Below, in pieces: positions 16,024 through 23,932 of a stretch of DNA of 23,932 nt; position 1 is the stretch's first letter; the number at the start of each line of letters is the position of its first letter. Source of the DNA: JAMLIN01 sp041676645 (GTDB lineage Bacteria > Pseudomonadota > Gammaproteobacteria > Burkholderiales > Burkholderiaceae_E). The stretch spans positions 1 to 23,932 of the forward strand of contig JBAYRO010000043.1 of NCBI GenBank assembly GCA_041676645.1, given 5' to 3'. The translations under genes were made by a program, and so were the position numbers. Below the pieces are notes generated by a model. It was given only the letters and a program-made list of their open reading frames with translations, did not search any database and was not told the origin of the DNA.

Positions 16024-16856
16024 ATACGCTCTCGATCAGTTACGAATTCTTCCCTCCCAATACGCCGGTCGGCCATGACAAGCTGCGCGCCGTGCATGCC
16101 GAACTGGCGGCGACCCGGCCGGAGTTCTTCAGCGTGACCTACGGGGCCGGCGGCGCGACCCAGGAGAAGACCTTCGATGTCGTCGCCGAGCTCGCCGCCA
16201 CGGGCTCTTCGGTCGCGCCGCACCTGTCCTGCGTGGGCAGCACACGCGAAGCGATCGGCGCCCTGCTCGATCGTTACCGCGAACTCGGAGTCAAGCGTAT
16301 CGTCGCCCTGCGCGGCGACGCGCCCTCCGGTTTCGGCACCGGCCCTTTCGGCGACTTCCGCTATGCCAGCGACCTGGTCGCCTTCATCCGCAGCCACAGC
16401 GGCCGCGCCTTCACCATCGAAGTCGCCGCCTATCCCGAATTCCATCCCCAGGCGCGCTCGCCCGGCGAGGATCTCGCCGCCTTCGCCGCCAAGGTACGGG
16501 CCGGCGCCGACGGCGCGATCACCCAGTATTTCTACAACGCCGATGCCTATTTCCGGTTCCGTGACGATGTCGTCGCCGCCGGCATCGACGTGCCGATCGT
16601 CCCCGGCATCATGCCGATCACCAATCACGCCCAGCTCGCCCGTTTCTCGGACAACTGCGGCGCCGAGATCCCCCGCTGGATCCGGTGGCGGCTGGCGGCG
16701 CTGGCCGAAGATCCGGCGGCGCTTCGCGAATTCGGCCTTGAGGTCGTCGCCGACCTGTGCCGGCGCCTCGTCGCGGGCGGCGCCCCCGGCCTGCACTTCT
16801 ACACCCTGAACCAGGTCGGCCCGAGCCTCGCCCTGCTGCGCGCCCTGGGCGCCTGA
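16020..16856 (+). CDS. metF: Methylenetetrahydrofolate reductase
   Basis: MetF reduces 5,10-methylene-THF to 5-methyl-THF using FAD and NADH, giving the methyl group for methionine synthesis. The protein has 278 residues, the compact bacterial form. Visible motifs are SYEFFPPNT with the catalytic Glu, FFSVTYGAGG, LRGDAPSGFG, VAAYPEFHPQA, the FAD/folate block ITQYFYNADAYFRF, VPGIMPITN and the closing GAPGLHFYTLN. The ATG overlaps the upstream methyltransferase stop by 4 bases, so the genes are probably translationally coupled. With metK and ahcY, three steps of the methyl cycle lie together; no methionine synthase (metE or metH) is in the window. Confidence 0.97.
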   Translation: MNTLSISYEFFPPNTPVGHDKLRAVHAELAATRPEFFSVTYGAGGATQEKTFDVVAELAATGSSVAPHLSCVGSTREAIGALLDRYRELGVKRIVALRGDAPSGFGTGPFGDFRYASDLVAFIRSHSGRAFTIEVAAYPEFHPQARSPGEDLAAFAAKVRAGADGAITQYFYNADAYFRFRDDVVAAGIDVPIVPGIMPITNHAQLARFSDNCGAEIPRWIRWRLAALAEDPAALREFGLEVVADLCRRLVAGGAPGLHFYTLNQVGPSLALLRALGA

Positions 16857-16931
16857 GAGTCCGGCCCCCGCCCACCTGCCGGCTTCCGCCGCCCGGCCGG
16901 CGCCGGTTCCCGTCGACCGCCCCGCCTGCCT

Positions 16932-18581
16932 ATGCTGGCCTCTCGTCAGCATGTGTGCGCCCAGATGGACATCGATCTCGTTTCCCGGCCGATCGAGGCC
17001 GGCGACCGTTCGCGGACACCCGAGCCGCCCCCCGAGCCGGGCGGCAGCCTGCTGCGCCACTATCGCCTGGGCGTGGAGTCGGTCGCGATCGGCATGTGGG
17101 TGGCCGAGCTCGACCGACCATGGCTGGATACGCCCTTCCTGATCCGCGGCTTCCGGGTCGACACCCCGCAGGAACTCGAGACGCTGCGCCGCTATTGCGC
17201 CTATGTCGAGGTCGACATCGAGAAATCCGACGTCGATGTCGTGGACGCGATCCGGCGCGCCGAAGCCGGCCCCGACGAGGAGCCCGCCGAGGGCGCGCCT
17301 GGCGCGAGCCCGCGCTCGCCCGACGGTGAAGTCGCCGGTCGCGAGCCCGCGAGCGTTCGCACCGGCCCGGCGCGGCCGCGGCCGCGCGGCGGACGGGTCA
17401 GCGGCGGCACCCGGGTGCGCTTTCGCAAGATGGTCCATGAAGCGACGATCGCCAGCGACGAGCCCGGTGGCCTGCGCGGGCTGCTGCTGTCGCTCGCGCG
17501 GGCGATCGGCCTGGCGCCGGACCCGACGCGCGTCGCCGCCGAGCGGCGGCGCCGGCTCGCGGCGTTGCGCAGGTCCCTGCCCATCGACAAGCCGCAGCGC
17601 TATCGCGACACCCGGCCGGTCGAGGAAGAGCTGCCACGGGCCCGTAGCGCCTTCGCGACGAGCTGCGGCACGATCGAGAACCTGCTTGCCGACCTGCGCG
17701 CCGAGCGGATGATCGACATCGTGCGGGTCCACGCTGCGGTCGACGACATGGTGGCGAGCATGATCGGCAATCCCGACGCGCTGATGTGGGTCGCCCGCCT
17801 GCGCGACGAGGACATCAACACCTATTCGCACGGCGTGAAGGTGGCGCTCTACATGATCGCCCTCGGCCGTCATCTGGGCTTCCCCAGGGAAGACCTGAAC
17901 AAGCTCGGCATGATCGGCATGCTCGCCGATGTCGGCAAGACCCGGGTGCCACGCGCGCTGCTCGAGAAGCCGGGCATGCTCACCGTCGAGGAATACGCCA
18001 TCGTCAAGGACCATGTCGGGCTCGGGCTGGAGGCGCTGGGCCGCAGCATGGTGCTGCCGCCCGAGGTCGAGCAGGGCATCGCCCAGCATCACGAGCGCCT
18101 CGATGGTTCCGGCTATCCGCTGGGCCTGGCGGGCGATGCGATCGGCATCCACGGCAGGATCGCCGCGATCGCCGACACCTTCGCGGCCCTGGTCACGCCG
18201 CGCGCCTACGCCAACGCGAGCGCGCCGCAGGAAGCCCTGATGAACCTGTTCGAGTGGTCCGGACGATCCTTCCATGCCCCCCTGGTCGAGCAGTTCGTCG
18301 AGGCGATCGGGATTTTCCCGGTGGGCTCCTTCGTCGAACTGTCGACGGGCGAAGCGGCCATCATCGTGGCGCACAACCGCACCCGTCGGCTCGAGCCGAA
18401 GGTGCTGGTCCTGACGTGGTCGGACAAGCAGCCGCTGCCCGAACCCATCGCCCGCGATCTCGGCGAACGCGGCCGCGGTGGCGATGGCAAGGTGATCCGC
18501 ATCGTGCGCGGCCTGCCATCGGGCGCCTATGGCCTGAAGGTGCGCGACTACTATGGCCACGATGTCGCGCCCGCCTGCTGA
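16932..18581 (+). CDS. DUF3391/HD-GYP domain protein with an altered HD motif
   Basis: The 549-residue protein has no membrane segment. An N-terminal DUF3391 domain (about 45-100, RLGVESVAIGMWVAELDRPW...IRGF) precedes a disordered Pro/Arg-rich linker (about 110-160), a helical region and an HD-GYP domain (about 290-430). HD-GYP enzymes degrade cyclic di-GMP. His300, Asp333, Lys336, His361, His386, His387 and Asp415 match metal-site positions, and GYP is intact in HHERLDGSGYP (386-396). However, the HD pair itself reads Ala332-Asp333 (LADVGK instead of LHDIGK), so one metal-ligand His is lost. It may be an inactive c-di-GMP sensor or an enzyme with a changed metal site. The start is uncertain: 16932, or Met12 at 16965; neither has a clear ribosome site. 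It overlaps the EAL gene by 29 bases. Confidence 0.88.
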   Translation: MLASRQHVCAQMDIDLVSRPIEAGDRSRTPEPPPEPGGSLLRHYRLGVESVAIGMWVAELDRPWLDTPFLIRGFRVDTPQELETLRRYCAYVEVDIEKSDVDVVDAIRRAEAGPDEEPAEGAPGASPRSPDGEVAGREPASVRTGPARPRPRGGRVSGGTRVRFRKMVHEATIASDEPGGLRGLLLSLARAIGLAPDPTRVAAERRRRLAALRRSLPIDKPQRYRDTRPVEEELPRARSAFATSCGTIENLLADLRAERMIDIVRVHAAVDDMVASMIGNPDALMWVARLRDEDINTYSHGVKVALYMIALGRHLGFPREDLNKLGMIGMLADVGKTRVPRALLEKPGMLTVEEYAIVKDHVGLGLEALGRSMVLPPEVEQGIAQHHERLDGSGYPLGLAGDAIGIHGRIAAIADTFAALVTPRAYANASAPQEALMNLFEWSGRSFHAPLVEQFVEAIGIFPVGSFVELSTGEAAIIVAHNRTRRLEPKVLVLTWSDKQPLPEPIARDLGERGRGGDGKVIRIVRGLPSGAYGLKVRDYYGHDVAPAC

Positions 18582-19908
18582 AGCGCGGCGCGGCCCGCGG
18601 GTCGCGCCGGCCGACCTGCTCGGACGCATCCGCCATCAAAACCACCGCCCGCGGCGACGTGCGCTGGTGGTGCTGCGGCTGAACCGGTCCGACCGCCTGC
18701 CGGCGCTCGCGCAGGCCGAGGAAGCGCGCCACGTCCATGCCGAGATCGCCCGGCGACTCAACAACATGGTCCGCCAGGGCGACTGCTACAGCATGGTATC
18801 GACCGATGAACTCTGGCTGCTGGTCGACGACCTCGCCTCCGAAGCCATCGGCGAACTCGCGGGACGCACCCTGATCGAATCCCTCGCCCGCCCGGTGGTG
18901 GTGCGCCGGGCCAGCGGCGACGAAACCGTCGTCGGCCTGCGACCGGTGGCCGGTGTCGCAAGCTGCGAGCCGATGCCCATCGAGGATCCCATGGAGCTGG
19001 TCACGCTCGCCAGCCGGGCGGCCGACCGGGCCAACCGGCGCGATGACCGCATCGAAGTGCTGCGCCTGGTCGTCGACGAGGACGCCCAGCATCGCGACGA
19101 GATCGAGCGCGCGCTGCGTGTGGCGCTCAACGACAACATGCTCGATGTCCATTTCCAGCCGCAGATCGATCTCGGTACCGGCCGCTGCCTCGCGGCGGAG
19201 GCGCTGATCCGCTGGACCCGGCCCGACGGCCAGCCGGTCGACCCCGGCCTGATCGCATCGATCTGCGAGGAGCGCGGGATGATCGGCCAGCTCACCCAGT
19301 TCGTGCTCAACACGTCGCTGCGCTACCAGATGTTCTGGAAATCGCAGGGGCTCGACCTTGCCATCGGTCTGAACCTGTCGGCCCAGAGCCTGTCCGATGC
19401 GTCGTTTCCGGACCTCGTCGAGCAGGCGCTGGCGACCTGGAACGCATCGGGCAACCGGCTCACGCTCGAGCTGACCGAGAGCGCGATCGTGCAGAACGAG
19501 GCGAGCGCGGTCGGCTTCATGTCGCGGCTCAAGGCGCTTGGCTGCAAGCTTGCCATCGACGACTTCGGCACCGGCTACTCCTCCTTCTCCTACCTGCGCC
19601 AGTTCCCGCTCGATGAGCTGAAGATCGACCAGAGCTTCGTGCGCAACCTGGTGTCGGACCGGGGCGATGCGCAGATCGTGCGCGCCCTGGTCGACCTCGC
19701 CCACACCTTCGACCTGCATGCGCTTGCCGAGGGCGTCGAGGACGAGGAAACCGCCGCCGCCATGCGCGCCATCGGCTGCGACCGGGCGCAGGGCTACCAT
19801 TTCAGCAAGGCACTCAGCCCGCGCGATCTGCCGGGCTTCGTCGAGGCCTTCAACCGCCACCAGCCGGCGGGGCCGTCGGCGCACGCTCGACCAGACGTTC
19901 CTGCGTGA
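18553..19908 (+). CDS. EAL-domain cyclic-di-GMP phosphodiesterase with degenerate GGDEF-like domain
   Basis: The 451-residue cytoplasmic protein has a divergent GGDEF-like N-terminal half (about 20-170), in which the active-site loop reads STDEL (83-87), so cyclase activity is not expected. The C-terminal EAL domain (about 180-440) looks catalytically complete: EAL at 216-218 (AEALIRW), Asn274 (LNLSAQSL), Glu306 (LELTES), Asp336-Asp337 (IDDFGTGYSS), Lys357 (LKIDQSFV), Glu393 (AEGVED) and QGYHFSKAL. Hydrolysis of c-di-GMP to pGpG is the expected reaction. The start overlaps the HD-GYP gene (29 bases, or 20 from the second ATG at 18562), so the two are translationally coupled. The 3' end overlaps fau, on the other strand, by 59 bases. 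Confidence 0.92.
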   Translation: MATMSRPPAEARRGPRVAPADLLGRIRHQNHRPRRRALVVLRLNRSDRLPALAQAEEARHVHAEIARRLNNMVRQGDCYSMVSTDELWLLVDDLASEAIGELAGRTLIESLARPVVVRRASGDETVVGLRPVAGVASCEPMPIEDPMELVTLASRAADRANRRDDRIEVLRLVVDEDAQHRDEIERALRVALNDNMLDVHFQPQIDLGTGRCLAAEALIRWTRPDGQPVDPGLIASICEERGMIGQLTQFVLNTSLRYQMFWKSQGLDLAIGLNLSAQSLSDASFPDLVEQALATWNASGNRLTLELTESAIVQNEASAVGFMSRLKALGCKLAIDDFGTGYSSFSYLRQFPLDELKIDQSFVRNLVSDRGDAQIVRALVDLAHTFDLHALAEGVEDEETAAAMRAIGCDRAQGYHFSKALSPRDLPGFVEAFNRHQPAGPSAHARPDVPA

Positions 19909-20470
19909 CGATGCAGTCCAGGGCGATGTCGTGCGACTCCGGGCGCAGCCCCGGCAGTTCGCCGGCGTCGTAGGCGATCCCGATCGCGGTCGCGGCCAGG
20001 CCGGCAAGGGTCCGGTCGTAATAGCCGCCGCCGTAGCCGAGGCGCCAGCCGTCCTTGCTGAATCCCAGGCAGGGCAGGATCACCGTGTCGGGCGCCAGCC
20101 AATCGTCCCCGGCCGGCTCGACCGTTCCGTGCGCACCGCCGCGCAGGGGGCCACCCGGCGCATGGCGGGCGAACCGCAAGGGCTGGCCGCGCCCGACGAC
20201 CACCGGCAACGCGAGCGTCGCGCCGGCCGCGATCCAGTCGGCGAACAGCGGGCGCAGGTCGGGTTCGCCCTGCATCGGCCAGTAGGCGGCGATGCACCGC
20301 CCGGCCAGCGGCCAGGCACGGGCGGCAAGCAGCCCGCCGAGCCGGGCGCGTATCGCCGCATCGGCGACGCGCCGCTCCGGCCCGGGCATTGCCCGGCGTA
20401 CCGCAAGCAGCGCCGCGCGAGCGCGACGCCGGTCGTCGGCGGTGGTGATCGGGCGTGTTAAGCTCGCCAC
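19850..20470 (-). CDS. fau: 5-formyltetrahydrofolate cyclo-ligase
   Basis: This enzyme (YgfA/MTHFS) uses ATP to convert 5-formyl-THF to 5,10-methenyl-THF and so returns stored folate to one-carbon metabolism. The protein has 206 residues. It shows the N-terminal basic segment (DDRRRARAALLAVRRAM), the YWPMQGEPDLRPLF substrate-site block, and the family signature LGFSKDGWRLGYGGGYYDRTLA. The first start is GTG at 20470, only 19 bases from the divergent slt start. The 3' end overlaps the convergent EAL gene by 59 bases. 6S RNA often neighbours this gene in proteobacteria, but there is no room for it here on the upstream side. Confidence 0.92.
   Translation of the reverse strand: MASLTRPITTADDRRRARAALLAVRRAMPGPERRVADAAIRARLGGLLAARAWPLAGRCIAAYWPMQGEPDLRPLFADWIAAGATLALPVVVGRGQPLRFARHAPGGPLRGGAHGTVEPAGDDWLAPDTVILPCLGFSKDGWRLGYGGGYYDRTLAGLAATAIGIAYDAGELPGLRPESHDIALDCIVTQERLVERAPTAPPAGGG
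20459..20464 (+). promoter_or_regulatory. Candidate slt promoter -10 element
   Basis: TGTTAAGCT is an extended -10 form (TGn plus TAAGCT) 26 bases before the slt ATG. It lies inside the first codons of the divergent fau gene. No good -35 is visible. Confidence 0.35.
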
Positions 20471-20489
20471 TGCAGTGTCCCGCGAACCG

Positions 20490-22514
20490 ATGTATCCAGT
20501 TCAGCCTCCCCTTCGCCCGCTCTTCGCCTCGCTGCTCCTTTCCTGCCTGCTGATTCTAGGCTGCCCGGCCATCGCGGACACGGGCACAGCTCCCAGCGTG
20601 CAGTTCGATGCGAACGAAGAAGCGCTCCTCGATGCGCGCCAGGCCGCGGTACGCCGTGACGAGGCCGGCGTGCGCGCGCACTCATTGCGCATCGACCCCG
20701 GCCATCCGCTCGCCGCCTATCCCGAGTTCTGGCGATTGCGGATGCTGCTCGATGAACGCACCGAAACCCCCGACCCGGCGGCCCTCGATACCGAGATCCA
20801 GGCCTTCATCGCCGCCCATGCCGGCACGGTAGTGGCCGACCGGCTGCTGGCCGACTGGTTGCGCAGTCTCGGGCGGCGCTCGATCTGGCACCTGTTCGAC
20901 GAGCATTTCCCGCTCGCGAACCCGCGCATCGGCAATCCACTGTGGTGCCTTGCCGGCGTGTCACGGGTCCTGCGCGGCCTGCCGGCCGGGGATGCGCCGC
21001 TGCGCACCTGGAACGAGCGCCGCGAACTGGGCGAGGATTGCGAACTGCTGACCCTGCGCATGTACGAGGCGGGCCAGCTCGGCACGGAACAGCTGGATCG
21101 CCGGCTGCGCAGTGCGCTCGAGGCCAAGGCCACGGACACGATCCGGGTGCTCGGGCGCCTGCTGGGCATCGGGGCCGACGATCTCGGCCTCGTCCTCGAT
21201 TCACCCGCGCGTGCGCTCGCCCGTTCCAGCGACCCTCGGGTCGTGCTGGTCGCGCTGGGCCTGCTGGCGCGACCCGCGCCCGATCAGGCCGCGGCGCGCC
21301 TGGCCGAGCGCACCGACCTTCCCGAGGCCGACACACGCCTGCTCTGGGCGATCATCGGCGCTTCGGCCGGTCGTGACCTCAACCCCCGGGCCTGGCAATG
21401 GGCGCGTCAGGGGCTGGCCGCCGATGCCGGCCGCGACACCCGGGAATGGCTGGTACGCGCCGCCATGCTCGCCGACGACTGGCCGGGTGTCCTGACGGCG
21501 CTCGACCATCTCGACGAAGACGATGCCGCGACGCCGCGCTGGACCTACTGGCGGGCACGCGCGCTGACGGCCACCGGCGCGCCCGATGCGGCCGACGCCC
21601 TGCTCGCCCTGGTGGCCGGGCACCTCGGCTACTACCCGATGCTCGCCGCGGAGGAAGCCGGGCTCGCGACCGGGCGGCCCGCGCCGCAAGCCGAGCCGCA
21701 GCCGGCCGTCGATCCCGCCAGCCTGGCTGGCCGCGCCGCCATCGCCCGCGCCCTGGCGCTCTATCGCCTCGACCTGCGCGGCGAGGCCCAGCTCGAGTGG
21801 CTGGCCGGCCTGCGGGGCGCCTCGGATGCGGAACTGCTCGGCGCGGCGCGCCTCGCCTGCGAACGGGGGATATTCGATCGCTGCATCAACGACGCCTCCC
21901 GGATGAGCGGACACGACGACTGGTCGCTGCGCTACCTGCTGCCCTACCGCGAGCCGCTCGAGGCCGCCGCCCGGGCGCAAGGCCTCGATCCGGCCTGGGT
22001 CTATGGCCTGATCCGCCAGGAATCGCGCTTCACCCCGGCCGCGCGCTCCGGCGTCGGCGCCCGGGGCCTGATGCAGATCATGCCGAACACCGGGCGCTGG
22101 ATCGCGCGCCAGCGCGGACTGGGCGGCTTTCGGGTCGCTTCGCTCGAAGATCCCGGCACGAATCTCGATTTCGGCACCTGGTACATGCGCAATGTCCTCG
22201 ATCGCCTCGACGGCTCGATCCTGCTCGCATCGGCCGGCTACAACGCCGGCCCCGGCCGGCCGACGCGCTGGCGCGCCAGCATCGCCCGAACGGTGGACGG
22301 CGCGCTGTTCGCCGAACTGATTCCCTTCAACGAGACCCGCAGGTACACGCAGAACGTGATGGCCAATACGGCCGCCTATGCCGCGATGCTGCGCGACGAA
22401 CCGCTGCTGCTGCACCGCTTGCTGGGCCGGGTCGATCCGGAGCCGGCGGACGATCCCGAGGACTCCGGGCCCGAACCCGCCGCCAGCCCGACCGACGACA
22501 TCGCGCGCCGCTGA
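20490..22514 (+). CDS. slt: Soluble lytic murein transglycosylase (Slt family)
   Basis: Slt cleaves the MurNAc-GlcNAc bond of peptidoglycan with 1,6-anhydro-MurNAc formation, in the periplasm. The protein has 674 residues. An export signal (about 8-30) contains LILGC, so Cys25 could be a lipoprotein site, although AIA-D further on would suit signal peptidase I. The long alpha-helical superhelix (about 40-490) leads into the C-terminal lysozyme-like domain: GLIRQESRF with catalytic Glu511, GARGLMQIMPNTG, NLDFGTWYMRNVLD, ASAGYNAGPGRPTRW and FNETRRYTQNVM. All family motifs are intact. The ATG at 20490 starts the signal peptide; the open frame upstream to 20292 is antisense to fau and rejected. 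Confidence 0.95.
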   Translation: MYPVQPPLRPLFASLLLSCLLILGCPAIADTGTAPSVQFDANEEALLDARQAAVRRDEAGVRAHSLRIDPGHPLAAYPEFWRLRMLLDERTETPDPAALDTEIQAFIAAHAGTVVADRLLADWLRSLGRRSIWHLFDEHFPLANPRIGNPLWCLAGVSRVLRGLPAGDAPLRTWNERRELGEDCELLTLRMYEAGQLGTEQLDRRLRSALEAKATDTIRVLGRLLGIGADDLGLVLDSPARALARSSDPRVVLVALGLLARPAPDQAAARLAERTDLPEADTRLLWAIIGASAGRDLNPRAWQWARQGLAADAGRDTREWLVRAAMLADDWPGVLTALDHLDEDDAATPRWTYWRARALTATGAPDAADALLALVAGHLGYYPMLAAEEAGLATGRPAPQAEPQPAVDPASLAGRAAIARALALYRLDLRGEAQLEWLAGLRGASDAELLGAARLACERGIFDRCINDASRMSGHDDWSLRYLLPYREPLEAAARAQGLDPAWVYGLIRQESRFTPAARSGVGARGLMQIMPNTGRWIARQRGLGGFRVASLEDPGTNLDFGTWYMRNVLDRLDGSILLASAGYNAGPGRPTRWRASIARTVDGALFAELIPFNETRRYTQNVMANTAAYAAMLRDEPLLLHRLLGRVDPEPADDPEDSGPEPAASPTDDIARR

Positions 22515-22691
22515 ACCGACCTCTTCGCGTTGCCGCCGCCTCGCCGCCGCGGGCCGCCATACCGGTCCGCCACGGTGCGACGGGCGACCGATGACGCGGC
22601 CGGGGCGAGGCTGTTTGCCCCGCAACCGCGCCGGTCTGCGAGAATAGGGGACCCGGCTTGCAATCATGTCACTTCCTGGAATTCGGCGAAC
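22515..22691 (+). other. Intergenic gap upstream of the NDUFA9-like gene
   Basis: These 177 bases hold no recognisable gene. A weak promoter-like pair is visible: TTGCCC (22615-22620) and GAGAAT (22640-22645), separated by 19 bases. The open frame running through it joins the next gene in phase but has no family content. Confidence 0.3.
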
Positions 22692-23657
22692 ATGCGTCAC
22701 AAGAACATCCTGGTACTCGGCGGCTCCGGCTTCCTCGGCAGCGCACTGGTCGGCACGCTCTCGGGCCAGGGTCGGCGCGTCCGCGTTCCAAGCCGTCGAT
22801 ACGAGGAGGGCCGCCACCTCCTCCTGCTGCCCACGGTCGAGCTGGTGAAAGCCGATGTCAACGAACCCGGCGCATTCGCGCCGCTGCTCGAAGGCATCGA
22901 TGCCGTCGTCAATCTCGTGGGCGTTCTCCACGGCGGGCGCGCCCAGCCCTATGGCCCGGGCTTCGCGCAGGCCCATGTCGAGATCCCGCGCATGCTGGCC
23001 GACGCGGCCCGCGCCGCCGGCGTACGCCGCCTGCTGCATGTCTCGGCACTCGGGGTCACCGACGCCGATCCCGCCGGCCTGCCCTCGATGTACCTGCGAT
23101 CCAAGGCTGCCGGCGAACAGGTGATCCGCGGCACCCGCGACATCGACTGGACGATATTCCGCCCGTCGATCGTGTACGGCTCCGAAGACCGCTTCACCCG
23201 GCTCTTCGCCCGCATGGCCCGCTACCTGCCGATCATCCCGCTGGCGCGTGGCGATGCGCAGATGCAGCCGATCTGGGTCGGTGATGTCGCCCGCGCCATC
23301 GCCGCCACGATCGACGCGCCATGGGCGAACGGACGCTGTTTCGAACTCGCCGGCCCCGAGGTCACCACGCTCGGCGCGATCGTCGAGGACGTCGTGCGCT
23401 GGTCCGGACGTCGGCGCCTGGTCTGGAACCTGCCCGACGACATCGGCCGCCTGCAGGCGACGGCGCTCGAGTTCGCCCCGGGTCCGACGCTCATGACCCG
23501 CGACAACTTCGACAGCCTCGGCGTGCCCAATATCGCGAGCGGCCCGATGGCGCCCGAGCTGCGCCTGGAGCCGGTCGCGATGTCGGGTGTCGCCCCCGAA
23601 TACCTCGTCGAGGACGATGTCCTCTACATATCGCGACGGGCCCGGGCCGGCCGCTGA
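22692..23657 (+). CDS. NDUFA9-like NAD(P)-binding SDR-family protein
   Basis: The 321-residue protein is an atypical short-chain dehydrogenase/NAD-dependent epimerase of the complex I NDUFA9-like group. It has the dinucleotide-binding motif GGSGFLG (10-16), VNLVGVLHGG, a YLRSK element matching the SDR YxxxK, FRPSIVYGSEDRF and QPIWVGDVARAI. No substrate can be assigned; homologues bind NADPH, and a quinone or complex-I assembly role is only inferred. The start is set at MRHKNILVLGG from the family N terminus; upstream in-phase codons from 22530 are not family-like. In betaproteobacteria this gene commonly sits between slt and a GST/cca pair, as here. Confidence 0.88.
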   Translation: MRHKNILVLGGSGFLGSALVGTLSGQGRRVRVPSRRYEEGRHLLLLPTVELVKADVNEPGAFAPLLEGIDAVVNLVGVLHGGRAQPYGPGFAQAHVEIPRMLADAARAAGVRRLLHVSALGVTDADPAGLPSMYLRSKAAGEQVIRGTRDIDWTIFRPSIVYGSEDRFTRLFARMARYLPIIPLARGDAQMQPIWVGDVARAIAATIDAPWANGRCFELAGPEVTTLGAIVEDVVRWSGRRRLVWNLPDDIGRLQATALEFAPGPTLMTRDNFDSLGVPNIASGPMAPELRLEPVAMSGVAPEYLVEDDVLYISRRARAGR

Positions 23658-23694
23658 GCCCTGCCCCGCCGCGCGAACCTGTGAGCCCGGCAAG

Positions 23695-23932
23695 ATGATC
23701 AAGCTCCTCATCGGCGATCGCAACTACTCGAGCTGGTCGATGCGCGCCTGGCTGCTGATGCGCCAGTGCGGAATCGCGTTCGAGGAACAGCAGCATTTCC
23801 TGCAGACGCCGGAATTCGCCGCCGGCCTGGCCCGCCATCGGCCGGCGCGCACCGTCCCGACCCTGGTCACCGACGACGGACTCGTGGTCTGGGACACGCT
23901 CGCGATCACCGAGTACCTTGCCGAGCAGTATC
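23695..23932 (+). CDS. Glutathione S-transferase family protein, N-terminal part (3' truncated by window)
   Basis: 79 complete codons are visible. The thioredoxin-like GST N-terminal domain begins MIKLLIGDRNYSSWSMRAWLLM, where the SSWSMRAW segment is typical of a bacterial GST subgroup with a Ser-type active site. TVPTLV (the cis-Pro region) and DTLAITEYLAEQY (the glutathione gamma-glutamyl site, with the conserved acidic/Ser-like position) follow. The C-terminal helical domain is beyond the window. It starts 37 bases after the NDUFA9-like gene and is probably co-transcribed. Substrates are unknown. Confidence 0.88.
   Translation, partial: MIKLLIGDRNYSSWSMRAWLLMRQCGIAFEEQQHFLQTPEFAAGLARHRPARTVPTLVTDDGLVVWDTLAITEYLAEQY

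Noticed and set aside
15384..18629. 1081-codon open frame on the minus strand across tlyA, metF and the HD-GYP gene
   Set aside because: It is antisense to three genes with clear family motifs, and its translation is low-complexity Arg/Ala/Gly/Asp-rich with no recognisable domain. Long shadow frames are expected at this GC content.
20471..20489. 6S RNA (ssrS) next to fau
   Set aside because: ssrS often lies beside this gene, but only 19 bases separate fau from slt and no suitable long hairpin is present.
22530..22691. 54-codon N-terminal extension of the NDUFA9-like protein
   Set aside because: The dinucleotide-binding strand must lie at the N terminus (MRHKNILVLGG), and the extension is Arg/Pro-rich with no family match.

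Overview
The window is very GC-rich, densely coding chromosomal DNA. It almost certainly comes from a betaproteobacterium, most like Burkholderiales. That assignment rests on gene order: the blocks lpxL-type acyltransferases/dapF/DUF484/xerC next to a divergent metK, hslVU near dksA and a COG0523 GTPase, metK-ahcY-metF, and fau/slt/NDUFA9-like/GST are all familiar betaproteobacterial neighbourhoods. I see no insertion sequence, CRISPR array, tRNA or rRNA.

Layout. (1) 1-408 (+) is the 3' end of a polyprenyl-phosphate sugar-1-phosphate transferase (WcaJ/ExoY type). (2) 409-1058 is a 650-base non-coding stretch filled with hairpins and a large imperfect inverted repeat. (3) 1059-7592 (-) runs in transcription order: COG0523 GTPase, dksA, a two-STAS protein, hslV, hslU, and a secreted alpha-carbonic-anhydrase homologue that has lost two of three zinc ligands. 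(4) 7696-12028 (-) is a tight cluster: two LpxL/HtrB-family acyltransferases, dapF, a DUF484 gene and xerC. (5) 12029-16856 (+) is the activated-methyl cycle: metK, ahcY, a TlyA-family RNA methyltransferase and metF. MetK makes SAM, AhcY removes SAH, MetF supplies methyl-THF, and the methyltransferase is a SAM consumer. (6) 16932-19908 (+) is an overlapping pair of cyclic-di-GMP proteins, DUF3391/HD-GYP and degenerate-GGDEF/EAL. (7) 19850-23932 holds fau (-), then slt, an NDUFA9-like NAD(P)-binding protein and the start of a glutathione S-transferase (+).

The main regulatory content is in region 5. ahcY has a textbook SAH riboswitch (13562-13651) starting just after a TAGAAT -10 element. metK has a perfect TATAAT followed at once by a leader that folds as an H-type pseudoknot. 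Its conserved blocks match SAM-II-type aptamers (GAGTTAA, TTGC, ACAAAT, GCTAAA), with an extra hairpin in the long loop and two alternative downstream partners for the P1 strand. If both are real, one cluster senses SAM and SAH separately. A perfect 25-bp hairpin, unlike the surrounding DNA, sits between metK and the ahcY -10 element.

Start sites were chosen from family alignment, visible Shine-Dalgarno sequences and overlaps with neighbours. Promoter and terminator calls are by eye and mostly weak.
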